Below are positions 29,722 to 37,347 of a stretch of 37,898 nt of DNA, in pieces. The notes beneath the pieces were generated by a model, which was not told the origin of the DNA, searched no databases, and worked only from the letters and a program-made list of their open reading frames with translations. This DNA comes from Verrucomicrobiota bacterium (lineage in GTDB: Bacteria; Verrucomicrobiota; Verrucomicrobiia; Limisphaerales; JAHDYP01), in the NCBI GenBank assembly GCA_023383055.1, contig JAHDYP010000053.1, positions 1 to 37,898 on the forward strand. The letters run 5' to 3'. The first letter of the stretch is position 1. Every line of letters starts with the position of its first letter. Made by a program: the position numbers and the translations under genes.

Positions 29722-31106
29722 GAGGGATCGAACAGTTTGCCGGGGTTCAGGATTTGTTTGGGGTCGAGCGTCCGGCGGAGCTCGCGCAGGACGCGCATCT
29801 GGGCGTCGCCGGCGAATTCGGGCAGAAACGATTTCTTGGCGACGCCGATGCCGTGTTCGCCGGTGATGGTGCCGCCGAGTCGGACGGCCTCGGCGAAGAT
29901 TTCCTTGAAGGCCAGCTCGACGCGGTGCATTTCCTCCTGGTTGCGCTCATCGGTGAGGCAGGTGGGGTGGAGATTGCCGTCGCCCATGTGACCGAAGGTG
30001 CCGATGCGGAGGTTGTACTTCCGGGCAATTTCCTGGATGAACCGGATCATTTTGGCCAGTTCGCTGCGCGGGACGGTGGCGTCTTCAAGGATCGTGGTGG
30101 GGGCGACGCGGGCCAGGGCGGAGAAGGCGGTGCGGCGGGCGCTGGCGAGCCGCGTGGCTTCGGCTTCATCGCGGGCGACGCGGACCTCCTTGGCGCCTTT
30201 GGCTCGGCAGATCCGCTCCATTTGGGCGGCTTCGTCGGCAACCACCGCGGGGTGTCCGTCGGTTTCCATCAGGAGCAACGCTTCGCAGTCGAGCGGGAGA
30301 CCGATGCGGGCATAATCCTCCACGCAACCGATGGTGGTGCGGTCGAGGAACTCGAGGGTGCAAGGAATGATTGGGGCGGCGATGATGGCGGAGACGGCAT
30401 CGGCGGCCTGGTCCATTTGGGCGAAGGTGGCGACCATGGTCTGCTTCGCGGCGGGTCTGGGGATCAAGCGAAGGAGGACCTTGGTGATGACACCGAGGGT
30501 GCCCTCCGATCCGACGAAGAGATCCTTGAGGGAATAGCCCGCGACATCCTTGACGCACTTGTTGCCGGTCCAGAGGAGCTCTCCCTGGGGCAACACAACT
30601 TCGAGGCCCATGACGTAATTGCGGGTGACGCCGTACTTGAGTCCACGCAGGCCGCCCGAGTTCTCGGCCACGTTGCCGCCGATCGTCGAGATCTTCATCG
30701 AGCCCGGATCTGGGGGATAGAAAAGGCCGGCGGCGGTGCTGGCATCGCTGATGGCCTGGGTGGTGGCACCCGCTTCGGCGAGCAGCGTCAGATTGGCCTG
30801 GTCGAGTTCGAGGATCCGGTTCAGGTGGACCAGGCAGAGGACGATGGAGTCCGGGCTCGGCAGGCTGCCGCCGCTGAGGCCGGTGCCGGAGCCACGGGTC
30901 ACGACGGGAATCTGCTGGCGGTTGGCCAGTTGCAGGACTTGAACGACCTGTTCCGTGGTGGTGGGGAAGGCGATGCAACCGGGCATTTCGCGGAGGGCAG
31001 CTGTGCCATCGAAAGAATAGGGAATCAGGTCTTCCTTTGCCGTCAGGACCTGGTCGGGCCCGAGCAATTGGCCCAGTTCCTGGAGAATCGGTGCAGCCAG
31101 AGGCAT
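29718..31106 (-). CDS. glcD: Glycolate oxidase FAD-linked subunit
   Basis: 462 residues from the ATG at 31106; a GTG at 31127 would add seven. FAD-binding_4 fold: IAFPTTTEQVVQVLQLANRQQIPVVTRGSGTGLSGG, FYPPDPGSMKISTIGGNVAENSGGLRGLKYGVTRNYVMGLEVVLPQGE, LFVGSEGTLGVITKV. FAD-linked oxidase C-terminal domain: FGHMGDGNLHP, and GGTITGEHGIGVAKKSFL, which hold catalytic His residues of the GlcD/D-lactate dehydrogenase family. With GlcF it oxidises glycolate or D-2-hydroxy acids such as D-lactate; the substrate cannot be fixed by sequence. It lies 43 nt downstream of tRNA-Ser on the same strand and heads a coupled glcD-glcF-eda operon. Confidence 0.93.
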   Translation of the reverse strand: MPLAAPILQELGQLLGPDQVLTAKEDLIPYSFDGTAALREMPGCIAFPTTTEQVVQVLQLANRQQIPVVTRGSGTGLSGGSLPSPDSIVLCLVHLNRILELDQANLTLLAEAGATTQAISDASTAAGLFYPPDPGSMKISTIGGNVAENSGGLRGLKYGVTRNYVMGLEVVLPQGELLWTGNKCVKDVAGYSLKDLFVGSEGTLGVITKVLLRLIPRPAAKQTMVATFAQMDQAADAVSAIIAAPIIPCTLEFLDRTTIGCVEDYARIGLPLDCEALLLMETDGHPAVVADEAAQMERICRAKGAKEVRVARDEAEATRLASARRTAFSALARVAPTTILEDATVPRSELAKMIRFIQEIARKYNLRIGTFGHMGDGNLHPTCLTDERNQEEMHRVELAFKEIFAEAVRLGGTITGEHGIGVAKKSFLPEFAGDAQMRVLRELRRTLDPKQILNPGKLFDPS

Positions 31107-31149
31107 GGCGAAGCATGAGCCGGGCACCCGGAGGGGTCAAGCAAACTGG

Positions 31150-31237
31150 CGGAGAGAGGGAGATTCGAACTCCCGGTGGGGTATAAGCCCACTCACGCTT
31201 TCCAGGCGTGCGCTTTAAACCGCTCAGCCATCTCTCC
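31150..31237 (-). tRNA. tRNA-Ser (GGA anticodon)
   Basis: 88 nt on the minus strand. Read in its own direction the acceptor stem GGAGAGA pairs with TCTCTCC followed by discriminator G; CACGC/GCGTG close the anticodon loop CTGGAAA with anticodon GGA (plus-strand 31201-31203); the long variable arm typical of serine tRNA (GTGGG...CCCAC) precedes the T-arm with GTTCGAATC. No CCA is encoded directly after the discriminator. It lies upstream of glcD on the same strand and could share a transcript. The 31238-31476 gap beyond it holds the divergent promoter at 31304. Confidence 0.96.
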
Positions 31238-31303
31238 GCCGCCGGGGAGAAAGTCTGGGCCAGGCCGCCGGCCGATGCAACGGTTTTTGCGATACGGTGG
31301 GTT

Positions 31304-31331
31304 TTGACAATCCGAGGGAGGAGCGTACTCT
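31304..31331 (+). promoter_or_regulatory. Putative sigma70-type promoter for the DUF6600-like gene
   Basis: TTGACA at 31304-31309, 16-nt spacer, TACTCT at 31326-31331. The start of the downstream gene is at 31477, so the leader would be about 140 nt; nothing else recognisable lies in it. Confidence 0.55.
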
Positions 31332-31476
31332 GCCTCAGCTCTGCCCGTAAGTGGTTCAGGTCTGGGCATGAATAGTATGCGTCAGGTTCAAGTCTAACCG
31401 GTGAATGATGCGCGAGCGGAAATCCCGGATGATGAGGGCGGGTCCGCCGCAAGAACAATTCAATGACAGGTGCGCC

Positions 31477-33708
31477 ATGAAACTCCGCGTATTGCCTCTG
31501 AGGAAGTCACTGCTGGTGATCGGTTTGGCACTCGGCTTGATGGGCTGCCGGGAAGGCGTCGACTCGGCTGGAAGCACGCCGGGATGGTCGCGTATTTCGC
31601 CCCAGCCGATGCTGGCTCAGATTGGGGAGGGCTTCTCGCTGCCGGCGGAGCCGGGGGATGTGACGGCGACGGCGGCCCCGGTTGCCGGTGCCGTGACGGA
31701 TTCCAAGGTGGATCTTCCGGCTGAGGCGCTGCCGCTTCCGCCGAAGCTCTCGCCGGGTGTGGACGAAGTGGTGCAGTTAGCCCGGGCTGAGGTGGGCGAC
31801 GAAGTGTTGCTGGCCTACATTGAGAATTCGCCGGCGGTGTTCAATCTGAGTGCGGACGACATTCTATACCTGCATGACCTGGGTCTTTCGGCGCCGGTGA
31901 TTGCAGCCATGATTCGGCATGACCAAAGCCTGCCCGCGCCTGCCTGGGATGCGGCGCCTGCGGCGACCGAACCTGCGGCGGCGGAAGCGCCGGTTGGGCC
32001 ACCACCATCAGAGGAGGCGGCACCAGCCACAGCGGTTGCGGTGAGCACGGCGTCGGCGCCGTCAGCCGAGACCCAGGTCACGCACAACTATTTCTACAAC
32101 ACACTGTCACCGTACGGGACCTGGGTGGAGTTGCCGGAGTACGGTTGGTGCTGGCGGCCGACGGTGGCGGTAATTGACACCAGTTGGCGGCCATACGTCC
32201 ACGGTGGACGGTGGGTTTACACCGATTACGGCTGGTATTGGAATTCGTATTACAGCTGGGGTTGGGCGCCGTTCCATTACGGGCGTTGGCACCTGAGGGG
32301 TAATCTGGGCTGGGTTTGGGTTCCGGACACCCATTGGGGGCCTGCCTGGGTGACGTGGCGGCATTGCGATGGTTACTACGGTTGGGCGCCGCTGCCGCCC
32401 GGTGTGGTGTATACCTCGGGGATTGGTATGACCTATTACGGGAGCAGCGTGAGCGTCAGTTTCGGGTTTGGATTCTCTTCGTACTACTACAGCTTTGTGC
32501 CCGTGCGGCATTTTTATGCGCATCGGCCGTGGAACCATTGTGTGCCGCATGGTCACGTGGGACCCATCTACAACAATTCGACGGTTATCAATAACTACGT
32601 CCAAGGCGATGGCAATAACACGGTGATCAATGTCGGACCCGGAACCGGAGCGGTGGCAGCGGCCACCCGCACTGAAGTGCGGAAGGTCAAAGTGCGCGAG
32701 ATGGAGTCCGGCGAAGCGCGTTTGGTGCGAGCGGAGTCGCTGTCGCGGGACGGGACCACTTTGAATGTGTATCGCCCCCGCTTGCCGGAACAAGCGGCGA
32801 CGCCGCCCGCGGAAATCACCCGGCGTCAGCAGGAGTTGCAGACTCGTTCGCGCACTGTGGCCGGTTCCGAGGCGGCGCAGGCGGCTGTGGTCAAAGCCAG
32901 GGACACCCGCCCGCTTTCGCCGAGTCTCGCCACCACGTCGCGAACGGCCGCCAGTCCGTCGGTGGCGCCGCGGATTGCGGGCGACGGCACCACGGGGACC
33001 CGGGCGCAACCGAGCCGGGAACCCGCCGCGCGGCCGAGTGGGAACATGACCGCGCCGGCCACCGCGCCAGGGGCACGGAGCAATCCGGCAACTCGGAGCG
33101 AACCGCGGCGGGAGTCGCGCGCGGTCGAGCCGGCCAGGGTTCCGACTCGAACCGAGTCGAGGCCGACCACGACGGTCCCGTCGCAGCCAGCTTCGAATCC
33201 CGCGGTGAGCCCGCGGCAGCGCTTGACTCAGCCCACGACTCCGAGGCCAGCCTGGTCGAGTCCAGCACCTCGCACCGAGCCGGTTCGGCCGCCGCAGACA
33301 AGTCCGGCGCCGGCAGCGCCTGCGACCCGTGTGGAGCCCGCGCGCACGGTGAATCCGGCTTACTCGGTAACGCCCCGGCCGAGTGTTCAGCCCGCGCTTC
33401 GGTCTGCTCCGGGGGCCCCTTCACCGGCCTCCCCGGGCACGATTGCACCGCGGAGTTCGCCGGTGCCGCCACCGGCTTCACGGCAGGCCCAACCGGGTGC
33501 CATGAGACCTTCGGTATCCCCGTCACCGGCCCCCATGGCACCGAGCCCTTCGATGTCCGCGCCCGTGCCATCGCGGGCGCCGGCTCCCTCCGTGGTGCCG
33601 TCCCGTTCAAGTGGCACGGTTGCACCGAGTCCATCGCCCAGTCCGAGCCGGCCGCAATCAGCTCCGTCGGCGGCGCCACGGTCTTCCGGGGGTACGCGGA
33701 GTCGGTGA
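31477..33708 (+). CDS. DUF6600-like lipoprotein with Trp/Tyr-rich domain and long Pro/Ser/Ala-rich tail
   Basis: 743 residues from the ATG at 31477. The signal peptide ends in a good lipobox (LGLALGLMGC), so the protein is lipid-anchored. Residues about 70-150 (VVQLARAEVGDEVLLAYIENSP, LSADDILYLHDLGLSAPVIAAMI) form a helical region frequent in verrucomicrobial proteins of this kind. Residues about 207-310 carry repeated aromatic turns (YGTWVELPEYGWCWRP, VYTDYGWYWNSYYSWGWAPFHYGRW, GYYGWAPLPP) as in the DUF6600 family, often linked with FecR-type envelope proteins. From about 470 to the end the sequence is a low-complexity, disordered Pro/Ser/Ala/Arg tail without secondary structure. Function is unknown; a surface/envelope structural role is a guess. 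It may be co-transcribed with the next gene (36-nt gap). Confidence 0.75.
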   Translation: MKLRVLPLRKSLLVIGLALGLMGCREGVDSAGSTPGWSRISPQPMLAQIGEGFSLPAEPGDVTATAAPVAGAVTDSKVDLPAEALPLPPKLSPGVDEVVQLARAEVGDEVLLAYIENSPAVFNLSADDILYLHDLGLSAPVIAAMIRHDQSLPAPAWDAAPAATEPAAAEAPVGPPPSEEAAPATAVAVSTASAPSAETQVTHNYFYNTLSPYGTWVELPEYGWCWRPTVAVIDTSWRPYVHGGRWVYTDYGWYWNSYYSWGWAPFHYGRWHLRGNLGWVWVPDTHWGPAWVTWRHCDGYYGWAPLPPGVVYTSGIGMTYYGSSVSVSFGFGFSSYYYSFVPVRHFYAHRPWNHCVPHGHVGPIYNNSTVINNYVQGDGNNTVINVGPGTGAVAAATRTEVRKVKVREMESGEARLVRAESLSRDGTTLNVYRPRLPEQAATPPAEITRRQQELQTRSRTVAGSEAAQAAVVKARDTRPLSPSLATTSRTAASPSVAPRIAGDGTTGTRAQPSREPAARPSGNMTAPATAPGARSNPATRSEPRRESRAVEPARVPTRTESRPTTTVPSQPASNPAVSPRQRLTQPTTPRPAWSSPAPRTEPVRPPQTSPAPAAPATRVEPARTVNPAYSVTPRPSVQPALRSAPGAPSPASPGTIAPRSSPVPPPASRQAQPGAMRPSVSPSPAPMAPSPSMSAPVPSRAPAPSVVPSRSSGTVAPSPSPSPSRPQSAPSAAPRSSGGTRSR

Positions 33709-33744
33709 CGGTGAAGCCGGAGTCAGGGATGGGACTAAGAGACT

Positions 33745-34731
33745 ATGATTCAAGATTCGCGAAGGGTGAGGGGGCTTCGAGTCGAGGTGATGGGAGCGTT
33801 GCTGGGGAGTCTGTGCCTGGGGCTGAGCCTTGGGGCGGCGACGGGTGTGCAGGAGGTCTATTCGACCGGGTTCGAGCCTCCGGAGTATGAAGTTGGCTTT
33901 ACCCTGGCCGAACAGGGTGGGTGGGTGAGCGATGCGGTCGGAGGCAACCAGGTGTATAAGGATTACTTCGAGGGCATGGGTCAGCACGGGCTGATAGGTT
34001 TTTCCAAACCGCAGGGGACCGTTGACACGGTGAGCGTCTGGCGGCCGCTGAACGTCGACCCGGTTGCGGCGGGGAATCCGGTGGTGACGTTCACGGTGGT
34101 GATATCGATTGCCGATTCGATCGTTCATCCTTCACGGCGGGACTCGTTTCGTTGGAGTGTGTATAACACGAATGCGGTGCCCAGGCGGTTGTTCAGCCTG
34201 GATTTCGACAATGCCACCACCAACATTGCCTATCTGCTGGATGATGATGAGGGCTTTGTGTTGACCCCGTATTATTTCGAGCGGGACGGGCTCTATGACC
34301 TGGCGATCACGATGGACTTCGCGGCCAACCATTGGAGCGCCTCCTTGAACGATCAGACGGTGGTGGAGCGGCGGCCGATGACCACCGTCGGGGCGGCCCT
34401 TCATTTGGGGGATATCGACGCGGTCTGGGTCAGGGCGGACGGCAACGCCGAGTTTGGCGACAACTACATGGTGTTCGACGATTACCGGGTCGTGATGGCG
34501 CCGGCGACGGCGCCGCGGTTGGAGTTGGTGGAAGTCGGCGACGATGGCGCGGTGGTGGTGGCGGTCGAGGGTGACGAAGGGCAGGAAGTGGGGATTGAGT
34601 TCAGCGACGACCTGGTCGAATGGGGGCTGTTAACGACCGGCACCGTCCCGGCGTCGGGCCGATTTACCTACGTTGATGAGGCTGCCGCAGGTGCGCCGAG
34701 GGGCTTTTATCGCGGTCGATCGATTCCGTAA
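33745..34731 (+). CDS. Secreted protein of unknown function with C-terminal beta module
   Basis: 328 residues. Hydrophobic signal segment VEVMGALLGSLCLGLSLGAATG near the N-terminus, then a beta-rich, lectin-like domain (VYSTGFEPPEYEVGFTLAEQGGW, GLIGFSKPQG, VVTFTVVISIADSI, DSFRWSVYN, DLAITMDFAANHWSASLNDQTVV) that may resemble concanavalin A/laminin-G-type jelly rolls. The last 70 residues (PRLELVEVGDDGAVVVAVEG, VGIEFSDDLVEW, GFYRGRSIP) form the same kind of C-terminal module found at the end of the sugar dehydrogenase at 25.2-25.5 kb. The ATG at 33745 lies in an ATGATTCAAGATTCG element like the one at 11585. Its stop overlaps the start of the next gene by 1 nt (TAATG), a coupling that suggests a joint function in polysaccharide handling. 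Confidence 0.6.
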   Translation: MIQDSRRVRGLRVEVMGALLGSLCLGLSLGAATGVQEVYSTGFEPPEYEVGFTLAEQGGWVSDAVGGNQVYKDYFEGMGQHGLIGFSKPQGTVDTVSVWRPLNVDPVAAGNPVVTFTVVISIADSIVHPSRRDSFRWSVYNTNAVPRRLFSLDFDNATTNIAYLLDDDEGFVLTPYYFERDGLYDLAITMDFAANHWSASLNDQTVVERRPMTTVGAALHLGDIDAVWVRADGNAEFGDNYMVFDDYRVVMAPATAPRLELVEVGDDGAVVVAVEGDEGQEVGIEFSDDLVEWGLLTTGTVPASGRFTYVDEAAAGAPRGFYRGRSIP

Positions 34732-37322
34732 TGTCGTTTACTCAAGTCACGGCCAGGCTTCCCAGGACTCGGAGTGTGTCCTCCGGGCATCCGGCCGGGC
34801 GGCGGCTGCGGGTGACGGTCGACGGCAAGTTCTTTCGGCGCGGGCCGGAGAAGTTTCGGTTCAAGGGAGTCACTTACGGTTCGTTTGGGCCCGGGCCGGA
34901 AGGTGATCCATTTCCGGGTCGGGAGCGGGTCCGGGCTGATTTCGAGTTGATCCGTCGACTGGGGGCGAACGGATTGCGTGTCTATGATCTGCCGCCGATA
35001 TGGTTGCTCGACCTGGCCGAGCAGCACCGTCTCCAGGTGCTGGTGGACATACCCTGGGCGAAGCAATCGTGTTTCCTGGACCATCGTCAGACGCGGCGGG
35101 AGGCCGAGGAAGCAGTCCGACGGGCGGTGCGGGACCGCGGTTCACATCCGGCGGTGTTCGCGTTCAGTGTGGCGAACGAGATTCCGGCGGACGTGGTGCG
35201 GTGGAGCGGCGCGCGGCGGGTCGCCGCGTTTCTTGAGCGGTTGATCGAGATTGGCCGCGAGCTTGAGCCGGGTTGCCTCTACACCCATGCGTCGTTTCCG
35301 CCCACGGAGTTTCTGCAGCCGCGAAACGCTGACTTTGCCTGTTACAATGTGTTTTTGCACCGGCGCGGGGCGTTTGAGCAATACCTGGCCCGGCTGCAGT
35401 TGCATGCGGAGGGCAAGCCGCTGGTCCTCGGGGAGTATGGAATCGACAGTCTGCGCGAGGGGGAGGATGTCCAGGCGGAAACGCTCGGATGGCAGACTGA
35501 ATTGGCCTTTCGGTTGGGCCTGGGCGGCGCGGTCGTATTCGGATTCACGGACGATTGGTATCGGGGTGGGCGCTCGATCACGGATTGGGCGTTTGGGTTA
35601 ACCCGGTCCAATCGGGAGCTGAAGCCCGCCTTTGGTGCCGTCCGGGCCGCATTTGAGCGGGCCAACGAGCCTGGACTGGCGCGATATCCCAAGGTGTCGG
35701 TCGTGGTCGCCTGTCACAACGGCGAGCGGACCCTGGCGGCTTGCCTGGATTCGTTGGAGACGCTGAATTATCCGGATTACGAAGTCATACTGGTGGACGA
35801 TGGGTCAACGGATCGCACGGCCGGGATTGCGGCCGAGTTCGGAGAGGTGCGGTACGTTCGGCAGCCGCACTTGGGACTCTCGGTGGCGCGGAACACGGGC
35901 ATCGCGGCGTCGAAGGGCGAGGTGATTGCCTTTACCGACGCGGACTGCCGGGCGGACGAGGATTGGCTGCGTTACCTGGTGGGTGATTTGCAGGGGAGCG
36001 GCTACGCCGGCATGGGTGGTCCCAATCTCTTGCCGCCGGAGGATTCGCGCATTGCCGCGGCGGTGATGGTATCACCCGGTGGCCCCACGCACGTGATGTT
36101 GACCGACCGTGAGGCCGAGCACGTGCCGGGATGCAACATGGCGTTTTACCGGTGGGCGCTGGACGATGTGGGCGGGTTTGATCCGGTCTTTCGCAGGGCG
36201 GGAGATGATGTGGATCTCTGTTGGCGCCTGCAGGAGCGCGGGCACCGCATTGGATTCAGCCCAGCCGGTTTCGTCTGGCACTACCGGCGGTCCACGCCGG
36301 CGGCTTACTTAGGCCAGCAGTTTGGATACGGCGAAGCGGAAGCGATCCTGGCCCGCAAACATCCGGAGTACTTCAACATTCTGGGGGGCGGATTGTGGCG
36401 GGGACGAATCTACGCGCCGGCCCAGGCCGCGGTTCGATTACGCCGGCCGATCATCTATCATGGCTTGTTCGGTGGCGGTTTGTTCCAGAAACTTTACGCG
36501 CCCGCTCCGGAGAGCCTGATCATGGTCACCACTTCGCTGGAGTACCACGTGCTGGTGACTGTGCCGTTGCTCGCGCTGGCCACGGTGTTTCCGGCGCTTT
36601 GGCCGCTCTTTTGCACCAGCGTCGCGCTGTCGTTCGGAGTCTGTGCGCTGGCGGCGGGTCAGGCGGCGTTGCCACGCGGGAAGAAGGCGCGCTGGTCCCG
36701 GCCGATGGTGGCCGCTTTGTTTCTGCTGCAGCCCTTGGTGCGCGGTTGGGCGCGGTATCGCTGGCGGTTTACCCTGCGATCGATCCGGCCCACGACCTTT
36801 CGTCGGCCCTTGCCACCGGAGCCTTGGCGTCCATTTCGATCGTGTCAGGTTCTCTCCTTTTTCAGCGAGGGCAAAGTGGATCGGTACCGGCTGCTGCAGC
36901 GCATCCTGAGTCGGTGGGACGAGGAGGGCTGGCAATGGAAACCGGACACGGGCTGGGGCGAATATGACGCCGAGGTTTATGGGCCGCGATGGACCCGGCT
37001 TCGTCTGATCACGGTGGCTGAAGAATTGGCCGGCGGGAGGCTGACGCTTCGCTGCCGGTTGACGGCCGAGACGTCTCTGTTCGCGCGACTGGCTTTTGGG
37101 ATGTTGGTGGGCGGGCTCTTTTTGGCCTTGGAAGCGTGGGTGGGGGCTGCACCCTGGGCATGGCTGCTGGTGTTGTTGCTGCCTATATGGGTATGGCGAG
37201 TTGAGGCGGAAAAGCACCTGGTCAGACGGTTGGTTGCCATCTCTATCGCGGAGGTGGCCGGAGAACTCGGCCTGACGCTGCTGGATGAGAAAACGCCCAC
37301 CGGCCCGCCGGGCGGTTTTTAG
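34731..37322 (+). CDS. Membrane GT2 glycosyltransferase fused to an N-terminal clan GH-A-like glycosidase domain
   Basis: 863 residues. Residues about 25-310 resemble a TIM-barrel glycosidase (clan GH-A type): FRFKGVTYG, VYDLPPIWLL, SVANEIP with Glu150 as candidate acid/base and LVLGEYGIDS with Glu235 as candidate nucleophile, GAVVFGFTDDW. Residues about 320-560 are a family 2 glycosyltransferase: VSVVVACHNGERTLAACLDSL, VILVDDGSTDRT (356-359 DDGS), FTDADCRADEDW with DxD (403-405), GCNMAFYRWALDDVGGFD, GDDVDLCWRLQERG. Hydrophobic TM segments follow at about 600-650 and 784-822, so the enzyme is membrane-bound. The C-terminal 130 residues are unassigned. Two opposed activities in one chain suggest coupled synthesis and remodelling of a glycan; this is inference. 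The ATG overlaps the previous stop by 1 nt. Confidence 0.82.
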   Translation: MSFTQVTARLPRTRSVSSGHPAGRRLRVTVDGKFFRRGPEKFRFKGVTYGSFGPGPEGDPFPGRERVRADFELIRRLGANGLRVYDLPPIWLLDLAEQHRLQVLVDIPWAKQSCFLDHRQTRREAEEAVRRAVRDRGSHPAVFAFSVANEIPADVVRWSGARRVAAFLERLIEIGRELEPGCLYTHASFPPTEFLQPRNADFACYNVFLHRRGAFEQYLARLQLHAEGKPLVLGEYGIDSLREGEDVQAETLGWQTELAFRLGLGGAVVFGFTDDWYRGGRSITDWAFGLTRSNRELKPAFGAVRAAFERANEPGLARYPKVSVVVACHNGERTLAACLDSLETLNYPDYEVILVDDGSTDRTAGIAAEFGEVRYVRQPHLGLSVARNTGIAASKGEVIAFTDADCRADEDWLRYLVGDLQGSGYAGMGGPNLLPPEDSRIAAAVMVSPGGPTHVMLTDREAEHVPGCNMAFYRWALDDVGGFDPVFRRAGDDVDLCWRLQERGHRIGFSPAGFVWHYRRSTPAAYLGQQFGYGEAEAILARKHPEYFNILGGGLWRGRIYAPAQAAVRLRRPIIYHGLFGGGLFQKLYAPAPESLIMVTTSLEYHVLVTVPLLALATVFPALWPLFCTSVALSFGVCALAAGQAALPRGKKARWSRPMVAALFLLQPLVRGWARYRWRFTLRSIRPTTFRRPLPPEPWRPFRSCQVLSFFSEGKVDRYRLLQRILSRWDEEGWQWKPDTGWGEYDAEVYGPRWTRLRLITVAEELAGGRLTLRCRLTAETSLFARLAFGMLVGGLFLALEAWVGAAPWAWLLVLLLPIWVWRVEAEKHLVRRLVAISIAEVAGELGLTLLDEKTPTGPPGGF

Positions 37323-37347
37323 CCCTGGTTTTTCCCGCCTCTTGAAC

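Noticed and set aside
29754..31118. Plus-strand 454-codon frame opposite glcD
   Set aside because: Gly/Glu-rich antisense frame; glcD is unambiguous.
31355..31380. TTCAGG...GTATGC resembling the metal promoter element
   Set aside because: Offset differs by 4 nt and sequence match is poor; a better TTGACA/TACTCT promoter lies just upstream.
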